Of a stretch of 64,000 nucleotides of DNA, positions 15,270 to 23,233 are shown piece after piece (the first letter of the stretch is position 1; each line of letters begins with the position of its first letter). This DNA comes from Stenotrophomonas bentonitica. Its GTDB lineage: Bacteria > Pseudomonadota > Gammaproteobacteria > Xanthomonadales > Xanthomonadaceae. Made by a program: the position numbers and the translations under genes. The notes under the pieces are model-generated. The model worked only from the letters and a program-made list of their open reading frames with translations, had not been told where the DNA came from and searched no databases. The stretch covers positions 310,001 to 374,000 of the forward strand of contig NZ_JAAZUH010000003.1 of assembly GCF_013185915.1 (NCBI RefSeq), read 5' to 3'.

Positions 15270-16835
15270 ATGCACGCCATCACTGCCCGTCACATCGCCT
15301 CACCGAGCCGCCGCAGCATCCACGCACCACAGCGCGCGCTCACCCTCTGCGCTGCACTGGCGCTGCTGGTCAGCGCTTCGGCCTTCGCCGGAGACCGCCA
15401 CGACCCCGCCATCGACGCCTTGCTCGCCAACGGCCTGCGCCCCACGGTGCTGCAGCCCGACGCAGCACTTCCGAAGTGGTCGCTGCAGGCACGCATGGAA
15501 GAGCACCACGTGCCCGGCGTGGCCATCGCCGTGCTGCGCGATGGCAAACTGGTGCACAGCGCCGGGTATGGCACACGCGAAGCCGGCGCCCGCAGCGGTG
15601 TCGATGCAGACACGTTGTTCTCGGTAGGCTCGGTAAGCAAAGTCGTCACCGCCACCACCACGTTGCGCCTGGCCGCCGAAGGCAAACTCGCCCTGGACCA
15701 GGACATCAACACCTACCTGCGCAGCTGGAAGGTACCTGCCACCCCCACCGTGCCGGCGCCGAAGCTCACCCTGCGCATGCTGATGTCGCATACCAGCGGC
15801 CTGGGCGTGCACGGCTTCGCCGACTACCTGCCGGGCGAACCGTTGCCCACCCTGCTGCAGACCCTGGATGGCACTGCCCCGGCAAAGAACAAACCCATTC
15901 GCCTCGTCCACACTCCGGGCGAACGCAGCGACTACTCCGGCGGCGGCGTGATGGTGGAGCAGCAGGTGCTGGCAGACGTAACCGGCCAACCCTTGGACGC
16001 CATCGCCCGGGCGCAGGTCTTCGACCCACTGGGCATGCAGCGCAGCCGCTACACGGACCCGCAACCGGACACCGACAACATCGCCAAGGCGCACGACGGC
16101 GAAGGCGCACTGACCGCCCTGCCGCGCGGCTGGCAGTCGTTCCCGGAACAGGCCGCCTCAGGCCTGTGGACGAGCGCCAACGACATGGCCGCCTTCGTCG
16201 CCGCTCTCACCGCCAGTTATCGCGGCCAAGGCAATTTCCTGCCCCGCCCGATCGCCACCGACATGATGACCGAGGTCTCGCCCAGCTGGCACGGCCTGGG
16301 CCCGCGTCTGGACGGCGCCGGGCAGACCCGCATCTTCCACCACGGCGGTTCGAACGACAGCTACCGCGCCTGGATCGAGGGCTATCTGGAAACGGGCGAC
16401 GGGCTGGTCATCCTGACCAACGGCGAGAACGGCGCCGACCTGGCGGCTGAGATCCGCAATGCACTCAGCGACGCGATTGGTCACGGCGTGAATCCACCGG
16501 TGCGCACCGTTGCCCTCGACCTGAGCGATGCCCGGTATGCCGACTACGCCGGCATCTTCGAGCGTGACAACAGCATCCCCATGGACCAGCGCCGCGCCCT
16601 GGCCGACTTCTTCGACATTCCGGCGTTGCAGGTGAAGGTAGCGAATGGCGAGGTGCCGGTGGGCATGGCCGGCGCCCCGCGCGATGGGCAGGTGCTGCCG
16701 ATCAGCCCGAACCGGTTTGTGTCACCGGATATTGATGGGCTGCAGATTGAATTCCTTCGGGATGCGGGTGGGAAGGTGAGCGTGCTGACGGTAGTACACG
16801 GTGAGGGCCGTGCACGCTACGTGCGCAAGCCTTAG
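15270..16835 (+). CDS. Periplasmic serine hydrolase, class C beta-lactamase fold
   Basis: 521 residues with a signal peptide (cleavage near ASAFAG). The penicillin-recognising fold shows S-x-x-K in SVGSVSKVVT (about residue 130), a Y-S-G in place of Y-x-N (DYSGGGVM), and HHGGSN in place of the K-T-G box. A C-terminal ~120-residue domain follows. These changes favour an esterase or D-amino-acid peptidase over a true beta-lactamase. The ATG at 15270 has GAGAGG upstream. It lies 160 bases behind the BlaI/M56 pair, so control by that pair is likely but not shown. It ends four bases into the convergent effector gene. Confidence 0.85.
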   Translation: MHAITARHIASPSRRSIHAPQRALTLCAALALLVSASAFAGDRHDPAIDALLANGLRPTVLQPDAALPKWSLQARMEEHHVPGVAIAVLRDGKLVHSAGYGTREAGARSGVDADTLFSVGSVSKVVTATTTLRLAAEGKLALDQDINTYLRSWKVPATPTVPAPKLTLRMLMSHTSGLGVHGFADYLPGEPLPTLLQTLDGTAPAKNKPIRLVHTPGERSDYSGGGVMVEQQVLADVTGQPLDAIARAQVFDPLGMQRSRYTDPQPDTDNIAKAHDGEGALTALPRGWQSFPEQAASGLWTSANDMAAFVAALTASYRGQGNFLPRPIATDMMTEVSPSWHGLGPRLDGAGQTRIFHHGGSNDSYRAWIEGYLETGDGLVILTNGENGADLAAEIRNALSDAIGHGVNPPVRTVALDLSDARYADYAGIFERDNSIPMDQRRALADFFDIPALQVKVANGEVPVGMAGAPRDGQVLPISPNRFVSPDIDGLQIEFLRDAGGKVSVLTVVHGEGRARYVRKP

Positions 16836-17770
16836 CCCATCCGAAGGACAGCTGCCTCACGCTCCTGCGTCTGGCTCTGTTCGTTCTGCGCCACCAGTTG
16901 CTGTTGCGAGAGCTGGTGGTCATTGGCCAACTGCTCGCTGCGCTCCAATGAAGCCTCCACGGGGGTTTGTGCAGCAACTGCCGTGGACATTGCCGCTCGC
17001 AAATGGGCAGGATCGCCCCGCTCGCCCTGCACCACGAAGATGTTCTCGGCCGCTGGTGCGTTGGCCGTGCGGTCACTCAGCATCACGTGGTCCACGCGGG
17101 ACAGCCCGTTCTCCTTGGCGAGTACCAGCAGGCTGGCACTGATGCGCTCGCTGGTCGGGTCAAACGACCGGCCGTTGGCGGCATCCAGCTCTGCAACCTT
17201 CCCCTGAATCTGTTCAAGCATCGGCTCGTTCTCGGAGATCAGCCACTGCTGGAACGTGCGCTTCGGCATTGGATGGTCAGTCTCGATGTTGAGCTTGCTA
17301 TCCGGATATGGCGCTTGAATGCTCTTGATCTCATTCTTGTTGTTCAAGGGCCTGATCGCCCCCTCGAACGTCTTGTCCGCTTCGGCCTTCGCTTGCCGGT
17401 GCAGGCCCGCGTGGTTGAGCGCTCCCCATGTGAAATCAATGCAGCTATTGGAGAGCCCGCCGTACTGCAGATTGAACCCGTGCTGATCGGCTCCTCTTCC
17501 GAACTCAATTATCTTTTCGTACTGCGCCTTGCTGATCTCCATCCTGCGCGCGTAGAACGGATCGATGTACTCGAGGAAATCTTCATTGTTCACTGCGCCC
17601 GGACCACTGGTCGCGCCGTGCTTGGCTGGCGCGAAGCCAAAGCTCTCGCGCTCCTTGCCGTGTTCGACCACCAGGTACATGTGTCCCGCTGCGGAAGTAC
17701 CTCCCGAACGAAGAGGAGTTCCGGGGGCGGCAACATATACGGTAACGGTGTAGGGCGGATCCTTTTCCAT
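16832..17770 (-). CDS. X-T4SS effector with XVIPCD tail and putative permuted papain-like domain
   Basis: 312 residues. The C-terminal ~130 residues are an XVIPCD, the signal read by VirD4 of the Xanthomonadales killing T4SS: helix SERISASLLVLAKENGLSRV, DHVMLSD, NIFVVQGERGDPAH, a V-x-x-x-P-V-E-x-S-L element and a Gln-rich end closing in LRMG. The N-terminal half has a His in SAAGHMYLVV (H30), FGFAP, and NSCIDFTW (C110). His-before-Cys order recalls permuted NlpC/P60 (LRAT-like) hydrolases, so an amidase or lipase is possible; this part is inference. The lipoprotein gene upstream, ending 3 bases away, is its likely immunity protein. No T4SS gene is in the window. Confidence 0.85.
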   Translation of the reverse strand: MEKDPPYTVTVYVAAPGTPLRSGGTSAAGHMYLVVEHGKERESFGFAPAKHGATSGPGAVNNEDFLEYIDPFYARRMEISKAQYEKIIEFGRGADQHGFNLQYGGLSNSCIDFTWGALNHAGLHRQAKAEADKTFEGAIRPLNNKNEIKSIQAPYPDSKLNIETDHPMPKRTFQQWLISENEPMLEQIQGKVAELDAANGRSFDPTSERISASLLVLAKENGLSRVDHVMLSDRTANAPAAENIFVVQGERGDPAHLRAAMSTAVAAQTPVEASLERSEQLANDHQLSQQQLVAQNEQSQTQEREAAVLRMG

Positions 17771-17773
17771 GAG

Positions 17774-18421
17774 CTACTTTCCGCGCTTGAAGTACGCAAC
17801 CAACAGTTCGGCGTTTTGACCCTCAAACTCCGGATGGTCTTGCAGCAACTCGACAGTCAGGCGGTAGTGACCCGGCTGAATCTGCTCTGCGACCGCGAAT
17901 TTGAACTGGGTCTGCAAGAGTTCGGCGTTCACCAACCCAGCTTCTTGAAGCAGGGTGGGATCGGTGCTGCTGATGGTGACACCCGGGACAGTTCCATCCG
18001 GCGGTACCGCGACCCACTCACCCGGCCCGGAAGTCACCCGACTGAGCGGCACCACCGTGATGGCTCCCTCTTCCACGCGCAGAAGACGCACCCTTGCCGC
18101 GAGTTCTGCTTGCATCAGCTTGCTTGAGAGAGCGATATCGGACTTCACATCTGCGCTTTCGGTGCGGAAGCCGAGCATGAGCATCGGCGCAGCATTCGGT
18201 CCCGGCGGGGGCAACTCAAATTCGACATCCGCGATTTCGCCGGCCCTATCGAGCGAAATCGATCGCGTAAGCGGCACTTCATTCCGTATATCGGCCTCCT
18301 CCCGCGAGAGCGGCTTAACTGGCTGGGAGACCTCCGCACCACGGCCGCATCCGGAAAGGCCGACGCCAGCGACGATGGCAACGGCGCCGGCTAGAAACGA
18401 TCTCACTAACCGCAGTCGCAT
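17774..18421 (-). CDS. Lipoprotein, putative immunity protein for the adjacent T4SS effector
   Basis: 215 residues from the ATG at 18421 (AAAAGGG upstream); an in-frame ATG at 18457 is an alternative. The lipobox is LSGC, so the mature protein is lipid-anchored and faces the periplasm, where the known T4SS immunity proteins of this group act. The mature part is mostly beta with a Pro-rich segment (ELPPPGPNAAP) and no known domain. It is the first gene of a two-gene unit with the effector, separated by 3 bases. The immunity role is inferred from lipidation and pairing only. Confidence 0.65.
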   Translation of the reverse strand: MRLRLVRSFLAGAVAIVAGVGLSGCGRGAEVSQPVKPLSREEADIRNEVPLTRSISLDRAGEIADVEFELPPPGPNAAPMLMLGFRTESADVKSDIALSSKLMQAELAARVRLLRVEEGAITVVPLSRVTSGPGEWVAVPPDGTVPGVTISSTDPTLLQEAGLVNAELLQTQFKFAVAEQIQPGHYRLTVELLQDHPEFEGQNAELLVAYFKRGK

Positions 18422-18524
18422 GGTCCAGCCCTTTTGTGGTGACGATAATCCTGTCATACGCACATCCTGAAGCACGCACTCCGATGGAGGAATAGGAGAA
18501 ACCTTACCCGCCCCCTGCACCACG

Positions 18525-18890
18525 TCACACTTCGGCGTCTTCCTCCCCTTCCGCCGCCTTCTCCCGATTCATCTTCTTATACGCAGTCCCCCAGTCCCGC
18601 ATCGCCAGCAGCACCGGCACCAGCGTCTGCCCCAGCTCCGAAAGCCGATACTCCACCTTCGGCGGCACCTCCGGGTACACATGCCGCACCACCACGCCGT
18701 CGGCCTCCAGCTCACGCAGCTGGCTGGTCAGCATCGACTGCGTTGCATTGGGAATCAGCCGGGTCAGTTCCATGAACCGCTTGGTGCCGGGCACCAGATA
18801 GAACAGGATCACCGGCTTCCACGTGCCGCCCATCACCGAGAGCGTGGCCTCCACGCTGCAACCGGTCTTGCCATACACGCGCCGCGCCAT
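18525..18890 (-). CDS. HxlR-family transcriptional regulator
   Basis: 121 residues from the ATG at 18890, which has AGGAGT upstream. The winged-helix signature is clear: GCSVEATLSVMGGTWKPVIL (Cys near residue 10), RFMELTRLIPNATQSMLTSQLREL, and a wing in PPKVEYRLSELG. The N-terminal Cys is the one that senses quinones or electrophiles in QorR/YodB-type members. It is divergent from the AcuI/YhdH-like reductase, a typical target of such regulators, so it probably represses that gene. Confidence 0.85.
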   Translation of the reverse strand: MARRVYGKTGCSVEATLSVMGGTWKPVILFYLVPGTKRFMELTRLIPNATQSMLTSQLRELEADGVVVRHVYPEVPPKVEYRLSELGQTLVPVLLAMRDWGTAYKKMNREKAAEGEEDAEV

Positions 18891-18998
18891 TGCTGGATAC
18901 TCCTGAAAACCGTAGTAGCTATGGAAATGCATAGTTCTTGTGGCAACCACGGCACGACCATAGCATGCAGGTCATACCCCCACAGGTGAGGCACGCCC

Positions 18999-19988
18999 AT
19001 GACATTCAACGCACTGCTGGCCAGCAAAGATGGCGACCAGGTTTCCACCCAGCTGGTGAGCTTCGACGAAGCAGACCTGCACGAAGGCGACGTACTGGTG
19101 CAGGTGGAGTACTCCACCCTGAACTACAAAGACTCGCTGGCGATGACCAACCGCTCGCCGGTGATCCGCAACTTCCCGCTCATTCCCGGCATCGACCTGG
19201 CCGGCACCGTGCTCGAGTCCACCAACACCGGCTTCCGCAAGGGCGACCGCGTGGTGCTCAACGGCTACGGCCTGAGCCAGACCCACCACGGTGGCCTGGC
19301 CCAGCGCGCGCGCGTACCGGGCGAGTGGCTGGTGAAGCTGCCCGACAGCATCAGCAGCAAGGACGCCATGGCCATCGGCACCGCCGGCTACACCGCCATG
19401 CTGTGCGTGCTGGCGCTGGAACACGGTGGCGTAATGCCGGAACGCGGCGACATCCTGGTGACGGGCGCCAACGGCGGCGTGGGCTCCATTGCGCTGGCGA
19501 TCCTCTCCAAGCTCGGCTACCGCACCGTGGCCTCCACCGGCCGCCCCGAGCACGCGCAGTACCTGAAGGACCTGGGCGCCGACGAACTCATCGACCGCGC
19601 CACGCTGGCCGAGCCGCGCACGCGTGGCCTGGACGCCGAACGCTGGGCAGGCGTGGTGGACGTGGCCGGTAGCCACACGTTGGCCAATGCGCTGGCGCAG
19701 ACCAAATACCGAGGCGTGGTGGCAGCAGCTGGGCTGGCGCAGGGTGTGGACCTCACCACCTCCGTGCTGCCCTTCATCCTGCGCAACGTGACCCTCGCCG
19801 GCATTGATTCGGTGCAGGCGCCGCATCAAGTGCGTGCGGAAGCGTGGAAGCGGCTTGCTACCGATCTGGATCTTGGCAAGCTCGCCAGCACCGTGGAAGT
19901 GATTGGGCTGGAGAAGGTGCTGGACGTGTTCCCGGACTTCCTTGAAGGGAAGGTGCGTGGCCGGCTGGTGGTGGATGTGAACGCCTGA
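18999..19988 (+). CDS. acuI: AcuI/YhdH-family MDR oxidoreductase, acrylyl-CoA reductase-like
   Basis: 329 residues, zinc-free medium-chain reductase. The family signature STLNYKDSLAM, then PLIPGIDLAGTV, the NADPH site VTGANGGVGSIAL (about residue 150) and the late segment TLAGIDSVQAP match the AcuI/YhdH group, which reduces acrylyl-CoA to propanoyl-CoA with NADPH. A wider quinone or alkenal detoxifying role is also possible, and would fit the divergent HxlR regulator with its N-terminal Cys. A GC-rich inverted repeat follows the gene. Confidence 0.85.
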   Translation: MTFNALLASKDGDQVSTQLVSFDEADLHEGDVLVQVEYSTLNYKDSLAMTNRSPVIRNFPLIPGIDLAGTVLESTNTGFRKGDRVVLNGYGLSQTHHGGLAQRARVPGEWLVKLPDSISSKDAMAIGTAGYTAMLCVLALEHGGVMPERGDILVTGANGGVGSIALAILSKLGYRTVASTGRPEHAQYLKDLGADELIDRATLAEPRTRGLDAERWAGVVDVAGSHTLANALAQTKYRGVVAAAGLAQGVDLTTSVLPFILRNVTLAGIDSVQAPHQVRAEAWKRLATDLDLGKLASTVEVIGLEKVLDVFPDFLEGKVRGRLVVDVNA

Positions 19989-20032
19989 GCATTTCGCCGT
20001 AAGATCGGTGAGATGAGCACTGAGCATGCCTT

Positions 20033-20061
20033 CGTCGGGCGCCCACACCAGGCGCCCGACG
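20033..20061. terminator. Perfect 11-bp inverted repeat after acuI
   Basis: CGTCGGGCGCC and GGCGCCCGACG flank a 7-base loop about 45 bases after the stop. The stem is very strong but has no U-tract. Confidence 0.5.
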
Positions 20062-20088
20062 TCAATCGGTACGCGAGACCAGCCACCG

Positions 20089-20110
20089 GTAGGGTCGCAC
20101 CCCAGTCGAC
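20089..20110 (+). repeat. GTAG palindrome, GGGTCGCA subfamily
   Basis: GTAGGGTCGCACCCCAGTCG, closely matching on the opposite strand the elements at 43.8 and 55.2-55.5 kb. A partial GTAGGG recurs at 20133. Confidence 0.65.
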
Positions 20111-20191
20111 TGCACGTAACACCGCAACACCCGGTAGGGCATGAACCCAAACGAAGGCGCTGCAACCCAGGCAACCAAGGAGCAAAAACGC

Positions 20192-21262
20192 GTGACACCC
20201 GCTAAAGGACTAGCAGTACTTGGAACCACCGCAGCCCTGGCAGCCGCCCTCGCATTCCAGTCCATGGCCGCTCCACCTCACCCGGTGGGCCAACTCCCAG
20301 GCGTTCGCCAGGAGATACTGCACCTGCTCGAACGAGGCGCTCTCTATCGCGATCAGGTCGACTGGCCCGCAGCCCGCAAACAGCTCCAACAAACCAAAGA
20401 TTCCGCCGAAGCCGACAAACTGATCGACCAGCTCATCGCTCGCAGCACCGGCAATCACGGCCTCTGGATCCGCGTATCGGCGATGTCCACCCCATCTGGC
20501 CGCATGCAGCGCCTTGCACGACCCGAGCAGCTACGGCGTCCGAGTGCTGCCACCGCATCCAGTCCGCAGCAACGCCAGTCCGGCCACGCAGACCCCATTG
20601 GCTGGATATCCGTACCGAGTTTCAAAGAGGACTCAACTGCGTCTACTTCCCTGCAGAATCAGCAGAAGGTCACGTTCGCAAGCCTGCTGCAATCGCAGCT
20701 CAAGGCCGAAGACGAGATCAACCGGTGCGGCTGGATCGTAGACCTCCGTGCGAATCAGGGCGGCAACATGTGGCCCATGTTGGTGGGCGTAGCACCGCTT
20801 CTTTCGACGGATCCAAAGCGGAAGGAGGTCATTGGTGCGTTCAACGCCGGAGCAATAAAGCAGATCTGGAGCATCCAATCCGGCCGTGTCGTTCGGGGTG
20901 ACAGCACGCCAGTGGAATTGGATTCCCCAGCCTATGTGCTCAGGCATCCCGCTCCACCCGTGGCGGTACTTCTGGGCCCCGACACCGGGAGCTCCGGAGA
21001 AATGCTTGCCTTGGCCTTCAGGGGGCGACCTGCCACCCGCAGCTTCGGAAAGCCAACCGCCGGGTACTCCACAGCCAACCATCCAGCACGCCTACAGGAC
21101 GGGAGCATGCTGCTGCTCACTGGCTCCGTTGCGGTTGATCGGAACTTGAAGGGAGACGGCGGAAGAATCGAGCCGGATGTCACCATTAACGATAGAACTG
21201 AAACCGAGGCTGCAGCTCGCAACTGGCTGCTGCAACAGGCTGCGTGTCGTGCGGCGGGATAG
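20192..21262 (+). CDS. Exported S41-family (C-terminal processing-type) serine peptidase
   Basis: 356 residues from the GTG at 20192, which has AAGGAG 9 bases upstream and starts a signal peptide (AKGLAVLGTTAALAAALAFQ). An earlier ATG at 20141 lacks such a site. The S41 core is visible: INRCGWIVDLRANQGGN, the nucleophile in DTGSSGEMLAL, and the Lys in SFGKPTAGYS. No PDZ domain is present, and the linker (about 110-150) is Ser/Gln/Arg-rich. Such peptidases trim periplasmic proteins, but the substrate is unknown. It has lower GC than core neighbours and sits in the accessory stretch. Confidence 0.75.
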   Translation: MTPAKGLAVLGTTAALAAALAFQSMAAPPHPVGQLPGVRQEILHLLERGALYRDQVDWPAARKQLQQTKDSAEADKLIDQLIARSTGNHGLWIRVSAMSTPSGRMQRLARPEQLRRPSAATASSPQQRQSGHADPIGWISVPSFKEDSTASTSLQNQQKVTFASLLQSQLKAEDEINRCGWIVDLRANQGGNMWPMLVGVAPLLSTDPKRKEVIGAFNAGAIKQIWSIQSGRVVRGDSTPVELDSPAYVLRHPAPPVAVLLGPDTGSSGEMLALAFRGRPATRSFGKPTAGYSTANHPARLQDGSMLLLTGSVAVDRNLKGDGGRIEPDVTINDRTETEAAARNWLLQQAACRAAG

Positions 21263-21315
21263 GCCTGGAAGCAGCAGCCCGATAGACCTAAGCCATGAAG
21301 TGGCGACGTCATTCG

Positions 21316-21369
21316 TAACATCAATTTAAACCGTAACATCGGCCAGTGTTACGGTTCAATTCGATGTTA
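21316..21369. repeat. Imperfect 24-bp inverted repeat
   Basis: The arm at 21316-21339 (starting TAACATCAATTT) is repeated in reverse complement at 21347-21369 with a 7-base spacer and a few mismatches. It is AT-richer than its surroundings and lies between two convergent genes. It may serve as a bidirectional terminator, but there is no T-run. Confidence 0.6.
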
Positions 21370-21387
21370 TGGCGGCCGCCTTGTCAT

Positions 21388-21410
21388 TGACACGCATGGC
21401 GTGTCACTAC
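21388..21410 (-). repeat. SMAG-type palindrome
   Basis: TGACACGCATGGCGTGTCAC followed by TAC; on the minus strand it begins GTAGTGACACGCC. The stem GACACGC/GCGTGTC is perfect. Confidence 0.75.
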
Positions 21411-21485
21411 GCTTAAGGCGTGCGTTTTCTGTCAGACGATGCCCGGCAACCAACAGCGCTGCCGGGCCTCCGAAGCCAGTCGCCC

Positions 21486-22628
21486 TTAAAGCGCAATCCG
21501 CGCCACAGACTCCTCACTTCCCTTCTCGTCCTTGTCCCCATTCTTGATGGTCACATACAGGACGTTCTTCTTCGCATCCAGCGCCAGGCTGTTCGGGTGG
21601 GTCGGCACGTCATACGCCCCCACCTGCTTGTAGCTCTCACTGTCATACGCAGTCACCGTACCGGCTTCCCGGTTGGTCACATACAAACGCTTGCGCGGCG
21701 CATCCAACAGCAGCCCCAGCGGGCCTGCGTCGGTGGCAATGCTCGCCAGTTCCTTGCCCGTGGTCGGGTCCAGCACCAGCACGCGCTGGCCCGGGTGCTT
21801 GGAGGCGAAGCCCGGAATGCTGCTGCCTTGGTACTTGCGGATCATCTCCAGCCCCTGGTCGGTCACGAACAGGCGCTTGCCGCTCGGGTCCAGGGCCAGG
21901 TTCATCGGCTGCTCGGCGCTGATGTTGAAGCGCTGCTCCACCTTGCCACTCTCGGTGCCCACGGTGACCACTTCGCCCAGCAGGTTGGAGGTCAGCACGC
22001 GCTTGTTGGCCGCATCCAGGGTCAGCCCCGGCGCCTTGGCGTTGCCCAGGCCCGGAATGGTGTTGATCAGCTTCAGCGTCTTCGTATCCACCACGAACAG
22101 CACGCTGCCCTCGCCGGAGTGGCCGGTCACGTACAGGCGGTTGTTCGGGGAATCCACCACCAGCTCGCGCAGGTCGTGGGTGTAGCCGGCCTTGCCGTCC
22201 TTGCCCACCTTCTTTTCCATCAGCTGCACGATGCCCACGGCCTTGTTGGTGGCCGTATCCACCACGGTCACCGAGGTGTCCACGGTGTTGCCCACGTACA
22301 GGCGGTTGTGGGCGTCGTCCAGCACCACGCCGAACGCCTTGCGCTCCAGCGGGATGTTGGCTTCAACGGCCAGCGAATCCGGATTCAGGCGCAACACCTG
22401 CGAAGGGCCCGCGGCATCGCCGAAGCCGCCCGAGGAGGCCACGAACAGCGCGTTCTGGGTCGGGCTGAAGGCCAGCTCGTACAGGCCCTGCGCAACGGCA
22501 GTGCGCTGGACGGAGGAAGCGGCGGCGGTGGTGCCGGCCTTTTCGGCGGCAAAGGCAGACGGAGCGCCAAGGGTCAGGCTGACGGCCAGCGCCAGGGCGG
22601 CCGAACGGAACAGGGAACGAGGGTGCAT
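21486..22628 (-). CDS. Periplasmic YVTN-type beta-propeller protein, YncE-like
   Basis: 380 residues with a signal peptide (cleavage after SAFA). Seven-bladed propeller units recur: AFSPTQNALFVAS, VVLDDAHNRLYVGNT, LVVDSPNNRLYVTGH, LTLDAANKRVLTSN, LALDPSGKRLFVTD, LLLDAPRKRLYVTN, LALDAKKNVLYVTI. E. coli YncE, the best-studied relative, is an iron-responsive periplasmic protein of unclear role. The ATG at 22628 is chosen for the signal peptide. No enzyme motif is seen. It is convergent with the S41 peptidase gene. Confidence 0.85.
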   Translation of the reverse strand: MHPRSLFRSAALALAVSLTLGAPSAFAAEKAGTTAAASSVQRTAVAQGLYELAFSPTQNALFVASSGGFGDAAGPSQVLRLNPDSLAVEANIPLERKAFGVVLDDAHNRLYVGNTVDTSVTVVDTATNKAVGIVQLMEKKVGKDGKAGYTHDLRELVVDSPNNRLYVTGHSGEGSVLFVVDTKTLKLINTIPGLGNAKAPGLTLDAANKRVLTSNLLGEVVTVGTESGKVEQRFNISAEQPMNLALDPSGKRLFVTDQGLEMIRKYQGSSIPGFASKHPGQRVLVLDPTTGKELASIATDAGPLGLLLDAPRKRLYVTNREAGTVTAYDSESYKQVGAYDVPTHPNSLALDAKKNVLYVTIKNGDKDEKGSEESVARIAL

Positions 22629-22811
22629 GCGAGCGTCCTTGTGAGAGGCAGAGGAAGGATCCTGGCTCGCGTGGCCGCTGGGAGGAGCGGCCAACCGCAC
22701 GGTCGAAACACGTGGGAAGGCTGGCTGGCCCGGACATCTTAACAGGCGTGGGCCCGTCCCATCCTATGAGACGGCCCTGCGCCATCCTGCAGCCCGCTTC
22801 GGAGGAACACC

Positions 22812-23027
22812 ATGAACAAGATCGACGCCGACTGGCTGGAAGAACTCAACGACGCCATGCGCAGCCTGTTTGCCATCAAGGCGCACGACCCGGAACTGGA
22901 TCAGCGGTTGTTGATCAGCTACTACGACCTGGAGCCCCGGGACGCGGCCGTGGCGATCGGGAATGACTACGATCTGGATCGCAGCGAGGCTATCTGGCCG
23001 CCGGCTGGGTTGGTGTGGAACAGCTGA
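22812..23027 (+). CDS. Small acidic protein, paralogue of the gene at 29304
   Basis: 71 residues with GGAGGAAC upstream. It is acidic, with the pattern D-W-L-x-x-x-x-x-A-M-x-x-x-F-A-I, then E-L-D, Y-x-D-L-x-P-x-x-A-A, and Y-D-L-D-R-S-E-x-x-W. The same pattern is present in the 63-residue product at 29304-29495, so the two form a small family. No known domain is recognised. Its size and charge would fit a DNA mimic, antitoxin or immunity-like protein, but this is speculation. Confidence 0.6.
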   Translation: MNKIDADWLEELNDAMRSLFAIKAHDPELDQRLLISYYDLEPRDAAVAIGNDYDLDRSEAIWPPAGLVWNS

Positions 23028-23050
23028 AGCCGAGCCTCTCGGGGCACGAA

Positions 23051-23218
23051 CTATTTCATCGCGTCAAAGAGATTGCCAAAAAGCTTGGCGATCTCCCCGC
23101 CTTCGCTCCACAGGAACCAGAAGGACAGCACCAATGCGAGACCATGTACGTCGCGCTTCCTGACCCTGAACGTGTAGTACCTGTTGTCTGCCATCTTTCT
23201 CGTATCTTCCTGATTCAT
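23051..23218 (-). CDS. 55-residue single-pass membrane protein
   Basis: Short ORF with AAGGAGG ten bases before its ATG at 23218. It begins 15 bases after the end of the Sel1-like gene in the same direction, so it is probably the last gene of that operon. The N-terminal half is charged (MNQEDTRKMADNRYYTFRV), then one hydrophobic helix (LALVLSFWFLWS) and an amphipathic end (EIAKLFGNLFDAMK). No homologue is recognised. The good ribosome-binding site and the operon position are the evidence that it is real. Confidence 0.55.
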   Translation of the reverse strand: MNQEDTRKMADNRYYTFRVRKRDVHGLALVLSFWFLWSEGGEIAKLFGNLFDAMK

Positions 23219-23233
23219 GATCTTGCTTCCTCC

